The notes below the pieces were generated by a model. It saw only the letters and a list, made by a program, of their open reading frames with translations. It was not told where the DNA came from and searched no databases. The position numbers were made by a program, and so were the translations under genes. This document shows, one piece after another, positions 25,079 to 32,072 of a DNA stretch of 64,000 bases. Positions within the stretch are counted from its first letter, which is position 1. Every line of letters starts with the position of its first letter. The stretch is from Holdemania massiliensis (lineage in GTDB: Bacteria > Bacillota_I > Bacilli_A > Erysipelotrichales > Erysipelotrichaceae): NCBI RefSeq assembly GCF_022440805.1, contig NZ_JAKNTK010000001.1, positions 3,720,001-3,784,000 of the forward strand, given 5' to 3'.

Positions 25079-25849
25079 TCATTGTATAATCTGCTCGCAC
25101 ATACCTATGAGTTCGTTAATTTTAATTTTAACAATAACAGTTTCATCATCGCTAAACTTTTCAAAATCTAAATTTGATAGCTCATCAATTGTTTTATTGA
25201 GCTTCTTCAATATTTTTTCTGCGGTGTTTTTTTCTTTTTTTTGAGGATCCTCTTCTGCTGTTTCCGGGGCAAATTGCCCCAATTCATTTTCTTTATTTAG
25301 CTTAGTTAGAAAATCTTTCACGCTACCATCGCTATATCCTAATAAAGCTGTGATCCATTCTCGCTCTCTCCCTTTAGGTTTGCATCCCCTGTCACATAAC
25401 TTTTGATAGCACTCATGAGCTTGAGTCATCATGGCTTCTCTCTGTTCCTTTGACCAGGATCGGTGTGAATTGGAACGCATAAGATCAATCTCTTCCATAA
25501 GTTCATCTTCTGCTGTCTGCTCCACGAATACAGGCACTTTATCTAACAGCACTTTACCCATAAAACTAACTTCTTTCCCTTCTTCAAAAAGTTGCTTTAG
25601 GGCAGTCCAACGCCTTTCGCCAGTATGAATCATATAACTGTTGTTTTTCTTATACACAACCAGAGGTTGCTTTAGTCCACCTTCTAAAATATTCTCCTTC
25701 AATTCCTCAATCGCTGTAATCGGTGCAGTATTCAGTGGATTTCTTTTTATCCGATCAATGTCCACAAAGATCAGTTTCCCCAGGTTGACCTGTTCTTGTG
25801 TTACTGGATTCAACATGTCTACTAATACATCTGTCAATAACTGACCCAT
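25079..25849 (-). CDS. parB: ParB/Spo0J-like partition protein
   Basis: 256 residues; ATG 25849 follows GGAGGTTAATGT. The ParB N-terminal core is clear: IDRIKRNPLNTAPITAIEEL, GGLKQPLVVY and MIHTGERRWTAL (the GERR CTP/clamp motif). A HTH follows (ITALLGYSDGSVKDFLTKL). With ParA it would partition the circular form of the element or regulate transfer like KorB. A copy of the 15-bp palindrome lies inside the gene at 25266, which is suggestive of a ParB or co-regulator binding site. Confidence 0.88.
   Translation of the reverse strand: MGQLLTDVLVDMLNPVTQEQVNLGKLIFVDIDRIKRNPLNTAPITAIEELKENILEGGLKQPLVVYKKNNSYMIHTGERRWTALKQLFEEGKEVSFMGKVLLDKVPVFVEQTAEDELMEEIDLMRSNSHRSWSKEQREAMMTQAHECYQKLCDRGCKPKGREREWITALLGYSDGSVKDFLTKLNKENELGQFAPETAEEDPQKKEKNTAEKILKKLNKTIDELSNLDFEKFSDDETVIVKIKINELIGMCEQIIQ
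25266..25280. promoter_or_regulatory. Palindrome copy 5, inside parB
   Basis: GGGGCAAATTGCCCC within the coding sequence (it encodes GQFAP). Retention of an exact palindrome inside a gene argues for selection on DNA binding rather than on hairpin formation between genes. Confidence 0.6.
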
Positions 25850-25852
25850 ACA

Positions 25853-26704
25853 TTAACCTCCAATATAATTATCCAGTTCTTCTACCAGATTTCGATAATC
25901 CTCACTAACCCCGGATTTTCCATCAATCGTAAAGTCTTTTTTAAAACCAGCTGACAGAACTCCTTTAGCTTGATTGCGAATCACTGTTTTAAAAACCTTT
26001 TTCCCTAAAATTCGACTAAAACTTTTAATGATCTGATCGCATTCTTTTAGCCAGCCATGAGATGTTTTTTGAACCATTGTGAACAAAACTACATAATCTA
26101 TATCTAAGCCGTAACCCTCGCATATCTTATGAATAAGCTGCACGGTTAAAGCCCATCCTGATAATCCTCCTTCATCAATTTTCAGAGGAATTAATATCTT
26201 ACTGGTTGTTGCACAAATGGCATTGATGGTCAACAAATTCAGTGCTGGCGCGCAATCAATCAAAACTAGATCGTAATCATTTTTAACTTCCCGAAGCATC
26301 ATGCTGATTCGATTGTGCTGAGGCATTGTCGCATCGCTTCTGATCTTGATCTCAGAATTGCTCAGATTCAATGTACTTGGTATAATATCCAAGTTTTCAA
26401 TATCGGTATGAATTATCGCTTCTTTGATTTTTTTCGGTTGCAAATAGAGATCGCTTAATTCTACTTCATAATTAATGTGATTTAGGATTGCGTGAATTAA
26501 TTCGTTTTCTGAAACAACCGCACTTAAATCAATCTTAGAAATCGAAGATGTAGTAGGAGATAAGGCCTTTGTTATATCCCCCTGTGGATCGTTTCCTATG
26601 ACAAGTACCCGCTTTCCTTTTTCAGCATTTCCCTTTGCTAAGTTTCTTGTCGTTTCAGATTTCCCTGTGCCCCCCTTAAAATTCACAATTGTAATGACTT
26701 CCAT
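25853..26704 (-). CDS. parA: ParA-family ATPase
   Basis: 283 residues. The deviant Walker A NFKGGTGKSETTRNLA is at the very start, Walker A' is LVLIDCAPALNLL, and ILIPLKIDEGGLSG follows, all typical of ParA/Soj. ATG 26704 is chosen because GGAGAAAAATTT lies upstream; a longer reading would translate a palindrome copy. It lies four bases before parB. It supports stable inheritance of the excised element and may regulate transfer. Confidence 0.92.
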   Translation of the reverse strand: MEVITIVNFKGGTGKSETTRNLAKGNAEKGKRVLVIGNDPQGDITKALSPTTSSISKIDLSAVVSENELIHAILNHINYEVELSDLYLQPKKIKEAIIHTDIENLDIIPSTLNLSNSEIKIRSDATMPQHNRISMMLREVKNDYDLVLIDCAPALNLLTINAICATTSKILIPLKIDEGGLSGWALTVQLIHKICEGYGLDIDYVVLFTMVQKTSHGWLKECDQIIKSFSRILGKKVFKTVIRNQAKGVLSAGFKKDFTIDGKSGVSEDYRNLVEELDNYIGG

Positions 26705-26724
26705 AAATTTTTCTCCTTTTCTGC

Positions 26725-26739
26725 GGGGCAAAATGCCCC
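26725..26739. promoter_or_regulatory. Palindrome copy 6, upstream of parA
   Basis: GGGGCAAAATGCCCC, one base off the consensus, 20 bases before the parA start. Position suits an operator for autoregulation of the par genes. Confidence 0.6.
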
Positions 26740-26774
26740 ATTTTTTCTTGTTCAAATTTAAATGTTATAGCAAT

Positions 26775-26936
26775 TCATTCAATAAGATAAAATTCAGATT
26801 TGATAATAACGAGTTGACTCCGATCCACACGATATCTTTGTGTCGTTAAGGAATAGAATTCTTCTTCAGTTTTGCAGAAGCACAGTTGAATACAATTCTG
26901 ATTGACGAATCTCCAAGTTATTAACAGTTCAACCAT
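26775..26936 (-). CDS. Small 53-residue ORF before parA
   Basis: ATG 26936 starts three bases after the stop of the 184-residue gene, with GAGG about nine bases upstream. The product begins MVELLITWRFVNQNCIQLCF and ends EFYLIE; it is beta-like with several cysteines. Unknown family. It fills the gap before parA and keeps the tight spacing of the operon, which supports that it is translated. Confidence 0.45.
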   Translation of the reverse strand: MVELLITWRFVNQNCIQLCFCKTEEEFYSLTTQRYRVDRSQLVIIKSEFYLIE

Positions 26937-26939
26937 AAT

Positions 26940-27473
26940 CTAAAGCCTCAGTTCTTCTTCATCATACAGTTCATTAGCTTTTACCACTGCAGCATAGCCT
27001 AGTATGTAATCCTGTTTTTTTATTCTGTCCTTAACCATGAGCTTCAACAGATCTTTTAAATGGCATTTCCCAAAATTCTCTTGATGCTGTATATCATCCA
27101 AGGTTAAAGTGATTATAAATGCATCTTTTGGCAAAAATTTTAACCTACACCAGCTTAAACGCTCATTCAAATTATCATAGTTTTCAAAATAAGCATAAAC
27201 CTCTCGCTGACTTACATTAAATTTTGTTGAATAATAATCCGCGCCAATTCTAAAAAATGCGTGTTTAATGGTTAGCAGTCTCTGCTTGATTTGCAACTCT
27301 TGGGCATAAATATCAATTAGCTTTGAAAGATAATCTACTTTTTGTCCAAATTCAAAATGACTATAATCAACAAACATTGTTTCTTGGCCTGTATACCCCA
27401 ATTCTTTTAAATATTTTTCCTGTGATACCAATAACCGATCGATATTCTCATGCAAATTCTCTAATTCTTGCAT
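26940..27473 (-). CDS. Hypothetical helical protein with cargo-like tail
   Basis: 177 residues from ATG 27473 (AGGGAGAAGAAAGACT upstream). The first 50 residues form a coiled-coil-like helix (MQELENLHENIDRLLVSQEK). The rest is soluble, with DAFIITLTLDDIQHQENFGK. It ends LYDEEELRL, a looser form of the shared acidic-hydrophobic C-terminus. No family is recognised. It precedes the par genes and may belong to replication or DNA processing. Confidence 0.5.
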   Translation of the reverse strand: MQELENLHENIDRLLVSQEKYLKELGYTGQETMFVDYSHFEFGQKVDYLSKLIDIYAQELQIKQRLLTIKHAFFRIGADYYSTKFNVSQREVYAYFENYDNLNERLSWCRLKFLPKDAFIITLTLDDIQHQENFGKCHLKDLLKLMVKDRIKKQDYILGYAAVVKANELYDEEELRL

Positions 27474-27528
27474 AGTCTTTCTTCTCCCTTTCACTTTAAA
27501 TTATCAGACACTTCATATTTTATTTTTC

Positions 27529-28554
27529 CTAGACTAAACCCGTAGAAAATTTTTCAGGGAATTTTTCTAGAATTTCGTTTTGAAATATCTGCTTTAGATA
27601 TTCGATGTTTGCATCTGCTAAATCGGCTCTTCCATTAAGGAAAAACACCTCATCTTTATAATGAAATTTATTATGTTTAAAACGGGAACGATAGTGATTG
27701 TATATCTCCTCTAAAGCGACGTGATTTTTTGATTTTAGAGATTCCCCTGGACTTCCACCATTCCGATAAACTTCATAATTATCAGGATACAAAGGCTCAT
27801 AAAGAAGATTTAATATATTTTCAATATAGGTCATCAGATGATTCTGGTGGATATACACTCTCTTCAAATATCTTGCCATTTCAAAATGTAACTTTTTCCG
27901 CGCCATAAGAAAAGTACCCTGGGCAATGGTTTTCATCTTTTGTAAGGCAAGAATCCAAAAGTCTTCAAAACGTTTTTTGAAATCTTCCAGATCTTTATAA
28001 CAGAAGATTCTTGATTTAGTTATCGAGAAACCGGCTGAAATGTAATCCTTTACTTCGCCTTTCTTACGAATTAATCTAGCTCCTGGCGTCTGCTTAGTGC
28101 ATAATTGACCGTTAGCATTTTGCCATACGTCTCGCTTATAATGTAAAGCTCTATACGGCAGCCATTCCCGATCGGTAAAGTACACATGCAAATATCTTGC
28201 TATGCCAATTACCTCTTCCCAGGCAAAATATAATAATTTCTCCTCACCGATCACCGCTTCAGCAAAAGTTTTGATGATTTTTTGCTTCTTGGATTTTGAC
28301 CAGTTACCATGTGGTAACAGACCAATAATATGTGATCCGTACCGTGTTTTTCGTCCAGAGTCAGGTTTATAATGACGTTCTTTCTTACTTTCAACTATTC
28401 TGAGTTCCGCAAATAGTCCATCTAGGCTTAGGGGACTATTGGTTGCTAGCACATCATATTGGGCAATCCGCAGCTGGATCTGATCTAAATCATAAACAGG
28501 TTGCTGCTTAAAAAAACACGGAAATCTTCCAGTTTCATCACAAAACGTTCTCAT
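27529..28554 (-). CDS. Hypothetical protein, possible replication/DNA-processing factor
   Basis: 341 residues from ATG 28554, overlapping the upstream gene by 17 bases, with AAAGGTGAGT before it. Basic and aromatic-rich; YLHVYFTDREWLPYRALHYK and GLLPHGNWSKSKKQKIIKTF stand out. The hydrophobic-His-hydrophobic strand could be part of an HUH-like fold, but the second histidine of that motif is not evident. Position ahead of parA-parB is where ICEs often keep a replication initiator. Function not assigned. Confidence 0.5.
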   Translation of the reverse strand: MRTFCDETGRFPCFFKQQPVYDLDQIQLRIAQYDVLATNSPLSLDGLFAELRIVESKKERHYKPDSGRKTRYGSHIIGLLPHGNWSKSKKQKIIKTFAEAVIGEEKLLYFAWEEVIGIARYLHVYFTDREWLPYRALHYKRDVWQNANGQLCTKQTPGARLIRKKGEVKDYISAGFSITKSRIFCYKDLEDFKKRFEDFWILALQKMKTIAQGTFLMARKKLHFEMARYLKRVYIHQNHLMTYIENILNLLYEPLYPDNYEVYRNGGSPGESLKSKNHVALEEIYNHYRSRFKHNKFHYKDEVFFLNGRADLADANIEYLKQIFQNEILEKFPEKFSTGLV

Positions 28555-28786
28555 ACTCACCTTTTCCCTCTTCATCCCAACCAATCACGTATCCAAAGGC
28601 ATCAAGTTTATCCGCTTCTGCAAAAATGGCATCACGATCTAAAAAGGACTGATTAATTGCAGCCAAACATTGATCAGCTAATTTTGAGTCGCCTTTAGAA
28701 ATTGCAGATTCAGCCAGTTTAATCCATTGGTACCGGTCCTTACATCCCTGTTCGTACAGTCGCTTAAGTTCTTCTTTATTAGGCAT
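28538..28786 (-). CDS. Hypothetical 82-residue protein
   Basis: ATG 28786 follows AAGGAGGGCTTGAA, an excellent ribosome site. Helical and acidic/basic alternating (LKRLYEQGCKDRYQWIKLAE), with a tail rich in Gly/Glu. No family recognised. It is translationally coupled to the 341-residue gene by overlap, suggesting a joint function. Confidence 0.55.
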   Translation of the reverse strand: MPNKEELKRLYEQGCKDRYQWIKLAESAISKGDSKLADQCLAAINQSFLDRDAIFAEADKLDAFGYVIGWDEEGKGEYENVL

Positions 28787-28888
28787 TTCAAGCCCTCCTT
28801 TACCATATATATAAATACACAATTACGGTTCCCGTATTTGTTTTGGCTTCTTCCTTCATATTCAATTGAGTTTTATAGATATTTCTAG

Positions 28889-28917
28889 TTGATCTAAAAT
28901 CAAATATTTGTTAAAAT
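28889..28917 (+). promoter_or_regulatory. Sigma-A type promoter on the plus strand
   Basis: TTGATC (28889-28894), 17-base spacer, TAAAAT (28912-28917). It faces right, against the direction of every element gene, and is followed by about 200 bases without a convincing ORF and then a strong terminator. Confidence 0.5.
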
Positions 28918-28923
28918 CTATAG

Positions 28924-29131
28924 TACAAAGGCTAGGCAGTGCGCGCTGGCGGGCGATGAGGGTGATGAGGGTTGATCTCTGATCTCCGATCTCCGAGGGT
29001 ACACTCCTCCCTGTGAAATGAGCTATAAAATTTTTAAACAGTTGGCGCTATTTAAAAATTTCGCTCAAGCTTTTAAAAATGAATTTCTAAGTAACTTGAA
29101 GAGTGGGGAGCCTCCCACTTTTTCTTTTTTC
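28924..29131 (+). ncRNA. Candidate small RNA of the element
   Basis: About 205 bases between a plausible promoter (28889-28917) and a strong hairpin with T5CT6 (29104-29131). It contains a run of near-repeats (gatctctgatctccgatctccga, 28972-28997 region) and A/T-rich stretches able to pair (AATTTTTAAA / TTTAAAAATT). The one plus-strand ORF inside (MSYKIFKQ..., 40 codons) has no ribosome site and runs through the terminator. This intergenic RNA would be transcribed divergent from the operon that starts at 28786 and convergent with the XRE gene that ends at 29135. Confidence 0.4.
29104..29131 (+). terminator. Strong rho-independent terminator
   Basis: GTGGGGAG-CCTCCCAC hairpin followed by TTTTTCTTTTTT on the plus strand. 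No annotated plus-strand protein gene precedes it, which is the main argument for a non-coding transcript here. On the minus strand the same hairpin is not followed by T residues. Confidence 0.75.
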
Positions 29132-29134
29132 AAA

Positions 29135-29350
29135 CTATAATAAATCTTTTAGATCAATTTGCAGGGCGTCAGCCAGCTTAATTAAGGTAGATATAGTCGG
29201 CAATACCTCACCTTTTAAAACTCTTCCCACTGTACTTTCTGCAACACCAGAAACGGCTGCTAATTTATAATTTGAATAACTTTTCTTGCCTTTCTCTTGA
29301 TTTATTCGAGTAATGAGTGATTGTTGAATCTTTGGCATCTTATTTACCAT
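29135..29350 (-). CDS. XRE-family regulator
   Basis: 71 residues from ATG 29350. One HTH_XRE domain: YSNYKLAAVSGVAESTVGRV then PTISTLIKLADALQIDLKDL. The 3' end of the preceding regulator gene overlaps it by 11 bases, so the two XRE genes are coupled and may act as a two-part switch between quiescence and transfer. The site bound is unknown; TTTGCAAAAATGCAAA at 29626 is a candidate. Confidence 0.8.
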   Translation of the reverse strand: MVNKMPKIQQSLITRINQEKGKKSYSNYKLAAVSGVAESTVGRVLKGEVLPTISTLIKLADALQIDLKDLL

Positions 29351-29585
29351 AAGTTTGATTCCCCTCACATCCCTTTAGTAATTTTTTTACATCACACTGC
29401 AGAACGTCAGCTATCATCAACAAAGTGTTTACTGTTACATAATATTCAGCATTCTCAATCTTTCTAACTCTTACTGAACATGTTGATTTATAGCCCAAGG
29501 CTTGTCCTAATGCGTATCGTGACATTTTTTTTGATTCACGTGCCTCTTGTATGTTTTTACCGAGTATTATCAGTCTTTCATCCAT
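29340..29585 (-). CDS. XRE-family regulator
   Basis: 81 residues from ATG 29585 (TTAGGAGGTGAGTTT upstream). The HTH is MSRYALGQALGYKSTCSVRV with the typical following NTLLMIADVLQCDVKKLL. First gene at the chromosomal border of the element, in the place where ICE master regulators usually lie. It is followed by the second XRE gene in overlap. Confidence 0.82.
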   Translation of the reverse strand: MDERLIILGKNIQEARESKKMSRYALGQALGYKSTCSVRVRKIENAEYYVTVNTLLMIADVLQCDVKKLLKGCEGNQTYGK

Positions 29586-29625
29586 AAACTCACCTCCTAA
29601 CTCCAAACAAACTGATTTTGTATAG

Positions 29626-29641
29626 TTTGCAAAAATGCAAA
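29626..29641. promoter_or_regulatory. Palindrome near the first XRE gene
   Basis: TTTGCAAAAATGCAAA, six-base arms around AAAA, 40 bases upstream of the XRE start and within its likely promoter. Candidate operator for one of the two XRE proteins. Confidence 0.4.
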
Positions 29642-29644
29642 AAA

Positions 29645-29670
29645 GGCCGACTACTTAAATGTAATCGACC
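29645..29670 (-). terminator. tRNA-Lys terminator
   Basis: On the minus strand GGTCGATTAC and GTAGTCGGCC form a long stem followed by TTTTTTGC, 15 bases after the tRNA 3' end. Confidence 0.8.
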
Positions 29671-29684
29671 TCATTGCTTATAAA

Positions 29685-29760
29685 TGGTGTCCTCTTAGGG
29701 ACTCGAACCCTAGACCCACTGATTAAGAGTCAGTTGCTCTACCAACTGAGCTAAGAAGAC
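29685..29760 (-). tRNA. tRNA-Lys (CTT)
   Basis: Complete cloverleaf, GTCTTCT...AGAGGAC acceptor with encoded CCA. The anticodon loop CTCTTAA gives CTT (Lys). Its 3' end faces the element, the normal orientation of a tRNA used as an integration target, but a second copy of the tRNA end cannot be seen inside this window. Confidence 0.95.
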
Positions 29761-30009
29761 ATATATATCAACAGCAAGATTTTAGCAAAATCATCTTATC
29801 ACACCTTGCGGCGGAATGCAATGTTTTGTTGAAAACCACACAATTTTCAGGGGCTTTCTCTTGCCGTGCTTTGATATTATATTCCAGCGTTCTGAGAAAT
29901 GCAAGCTTTTTTTAAAATATTTAACACCGAATTCCAGGCCGCAACTTGCAAATGGAATTTCAAGAAAATCAGAACTGTCCTGTTGAATTTTAGTTTTCTT
30001 TTTCCCAGC
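29761..30009. other. Intergenic region, nothing coding
   Basis: About 250 bases between tRNA-Lys and the TetR gene. It should hold the tRNA promoter on the minus strand. No ORF with a ribosome site and no clear repeat is seen. Confidence 0.5.
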
Positions 30010-30567
30010 TCATTTCCTGCAGGCACGTTTTATCATATCATCCAATAACTCCCCCACCTGCATTGCCGTTTCATCGACATTTCCGTCTAATTGACCAAGC
30101 ACACAAGACTCAAGCACCCCTAAAACCGCCATGGCCATAAACTTACGCAATACCTTTGTGTTTTTTTCCTGAGAAACACCGATTAATTTGATATCTATCT
30201 GTTCCATCATGAAATTCATTAACCGACTGCGAAAAGCGGTTGTGTTATCCGCTGTAAATAAGGCTGTAAAAAAAGCTTTGCGTTCATCAAAATACCGAAA
30301 CCAAAGAACCGTTCCTTCTGCCAATCCCAGATCTTTCTTTTTTTCGCAAAGAACTTCAAGCTCACCGATCATTTCCTCCGTAATTTCTTTCAACAGATCA
30401 TATTTATCATCATAATGCAGATAAAACGTTTTTCGGCTGATATCCGCTTTTTCAGCAAGCTCCTTCACCGTCATCGCCTCAAAACCGACGCTCAGCAGAC
30501 ACTCATGAAAAGCAGCTTTAATTGCCTTTTCTGATCGAAGACAACGGCGATCTTTCTGATTCTGCAT
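30010..30567 (-). CDS. TetR-family regulator
   Basis: 185 residues from ATG 30567 (AAAAAGGGGGAGAGC upstream). The N-terminal HTH is complete: MTVKELAEKADISRKTFYLHYDDKYDLL. The C-terminal ligand domain is typical in length. Divergent from the SnoaL-like gene, with about 255 bases between the starts, so it may control that gene and itself. Confidence 0.88.
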   Translation of the reverse strand: MQNQKDRRCLRSEKAIKAAFHECLLSVGFEAMTVKELAEKADISRKTFYLHYDDKYDLLKEITEEMIGELEVLCEKKKDLGLAEGTVLWFRYFDERKAFFTALFTADNTTAFRSRLMNFMMEQIDIKLIGVSQEKNTKVLRKFMAMAVLGVLESCVLGQLDGNVDETAMQVGELLDDMIKRACRK

Positions 30568-30822
30568 GCTCTCCCCCTTTTTACACACTGTTAACAAAAT
30601 GAGTATTACTACATTCTTTTAGAAATTTGGTCATTGAACCGACACCGAACATGCGGTAACTTAAATATACACGAGAGTATTAATTCACACAAGCCTTCAC
30701 AGAATAAATTCTGCTTTCTGCTTGGAAATGAGGAAAACAGTTTGATGTAGTCCATTTTCTGTGTTTTTGAAAAACTGATGACTTTTGCGAATGGAATTAT
30801 ACTCCCGACAGGAGGTACTGAA

Positions 30823-31611
30823 ATGTCAAGAACTGCCGAAGAATTGATGACTCATCATATCGAATCCATGATGAACATGAAGAAGGATTCCAATCTGGAC
30901 GATGCCTTATCCGATTACTCAGAAGATTTAATTGCCATTACCCGTTTGGATGGCCGCGTGCGTACAATGGGACATGATACGTTAACCAGCGTCATGCGCA
31001 GCTCTTTGTCTTTTGCGATGAAGCTGGGCATGGATATCGAACACGCGGTTGAGAAGCTGAATTTCCTTTACCGTCAGAGTACCGATCATTACATCACTTT
31101 AATTGCTTCGCTTCCGCCTTTCTCTTCCTTTGCTTCCTTTACCTATATGGTCGAAAACGGAAAAGCTATCTACGTTACCGGTTACGCCAAAACACCCATC
31201 AGTATGCCTTCCCTTGGCGTGAAAGCTCATCCTTTTCCTCACAATTCTGAAGTGATGAACATCACGGAAAAGCATCTGGAAAAACTGAAGAATAAAGATA
31301 TCGAAGGGCTGATCGATGACTATGCCAAAGACGCCGTGATTCTGACGAACTGCTGCGCCCATCCGCTCCAGGGTGAAAGTGACATTCAACGATATTGTCA
31401 GAGTCTGACGAGTAAGTCTGCGGCTGAAATTGACGCTTTGACCTCATCGGATTCAAAAATAACCGTCAAGGAAGCGGTTGCCGAGCTAAGCTGCATTGGC
31501 TTTCAGAACAAAGTGATGAAGCAATGCGGCGTACTGACACAGCGCATTCGCGACGGAAAAATCATTTTTGAGTCTTTGACCTTTCAGCAGCCCTCAATCA
31601 AAATAGAATAA
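30823..31611 (+). CDS. Duplicated SnoaL/NTF2-like protein
   Basis: 262 residues from ATG 30823 (CAGGAGGTACTGAA upstream). Two tandem domains of about 120 residues share the NTF2-like pattern: MMNMKKDSNLDDALSDYSED in the first, LEKLKNKDIEGLIDDYAKDA in the second. SnoaL-like proteins form cone-shaped pockets used as isomerases, stress proteins or binding domains. No catalytic set is obvious. Divergent from a TetR gene that may regulate it. A terminator follows. Confidence 0.6.
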   Translation: MSRTAEELMTHHIESMMNMKKDSNLDDALSDYSEDLIAITRLDGRVRTMGHDTLTSVMRSSLSFAMKLGMDIEHAVEKLNFLYRQSTDHYITLIASLPPFSSFASFTYMVENGKAIYVTGYAKTPISMPSLGVKAHPFPHNSEVMNITEKHLEKLKNKDIEGLIDDYAKDAVILTNCCAHPLQGESDIQRYCQSLTSKSAAEIDALTSSDSKITVKEAVAELSCIGFQNKVMKQCGVLTQRIRDGKIIFESLTFQQPSIKIE

Positions 31612-31619
31612 AGTGAAAT

Positions 31620-31652
31620 GCGGCTCCCAGGCAAAACGTCTGGCCGCCTTTT
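31620..31652 (+). terminator. Terminator of the SnoaL-like gene
   Basis: GCGGCTCCCAGGC and GTCTGGCCGC pair around AAAAC and are followed by CTTTTTTG. Confidence 0.75.
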
Positions 31653-31737
31653 TTGTTGAATAAAAAAAGCCTGCGCAAGAACAGGCAAAGTATAAAGTTC
31701 ATTCATTTCAGTGAATTGCAAAAGCCACAAAACAAAA

Positions 31738-31753
31738 AAGCCCTTGCGGACTT
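31738..31753 (-). terminator. Terminator of the tRNA-Asn/Glu transcript
   Basis: On the minus strand AAGTCC-GCAA-GGGCTT is followed by six T residues, 12 bases after tRNA-Glu. Confidence 0.65.
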
Positions 31754-31764
31754 TTCATTTTTAA

Positions 31765-31841
31765 TGGTGACTCGTACGAGATTCGAACTCGTGAATGACG
31801 CCGTGAAAGGGCGCTGTGTTAAGCCACTTCACCAACGAGCC
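31765..31841 (-). tRNA. tRNA-Glu (TTC)
   Basis: Cloverleaf with encoded CCA; anticodon stem GCGCC/GGCGT around loop CTTTCAC, anticodon TTC. Eight bases downstream of tRNA-Asn, in one transcript. Confidence 0.95.
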
Positions 31842-31849
31842 AAAAAAAA

Positions 31850-31925
31850 TGGCGCCTAAAACAGGGCTCGAACCTGTGACCTAACGGTTAACAGCCGTTT
31901 GCTCTACCGACTGAGCTATTTAGGC
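31850..31925 (-). tRNA. tRNA-Asn (GTT)
   Basis: Acceptor GCCTAAA/TTTAGGC with encoded CCA; anticodon loop CTGTTAA gives GTT (Asn). Confidence 0.95.
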
Positions 31926-32040
31926 GTTTGCTTAATTATAATATCATAAGCGCTAAGAGCATGCAAGCACTTTTTTTCAAATTTTCGCTTTTTTTCATTC
32001 CCAGTTTTTAACAGTTTTGTTTACTCCCTTAAAATAGAAA

Positions 32041-32066
32041 AGCCTGCCCGTGAAGGCAAGCTTTCC
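32041..32066 (-). terminator. Terminator of the MATE gene
   Basis: On the minus strand AGCTTGCC-TTCACG-GGCAGGCT is followed by TTTTCTATTTT, seven bases after the MATE stop. Confidence 0.75.
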
Positions 32067-32072
32067 TCTGTT

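Noticed and set aside
1549..26739. GGGGCAAATTGCCCC copies as rho-independent terminators
   Set aside because: On the minus strand most copies are not followed by a T-tract, and one lies inside parB.
26705..26755. ParA start at MNKKKWGILPRR
   Set aside because: The extension encodes the palindrome; ParA proteins start just before the Walker A motif and GGAGAAAAATTT precedes ATG 26704.
29020..29142. Plus-strand 40-codon ORF MSYKIFKQ
   Set aside because: No ribosome site; its 3' part is the terminator hairpin and T-tract.
1..29606. Free plasmid rather than integrated element
   Set aside because: ParAB would fit a plasmid, but the sequence joins a chromosomal tRNA-Lys and housekeeping genes without a break.
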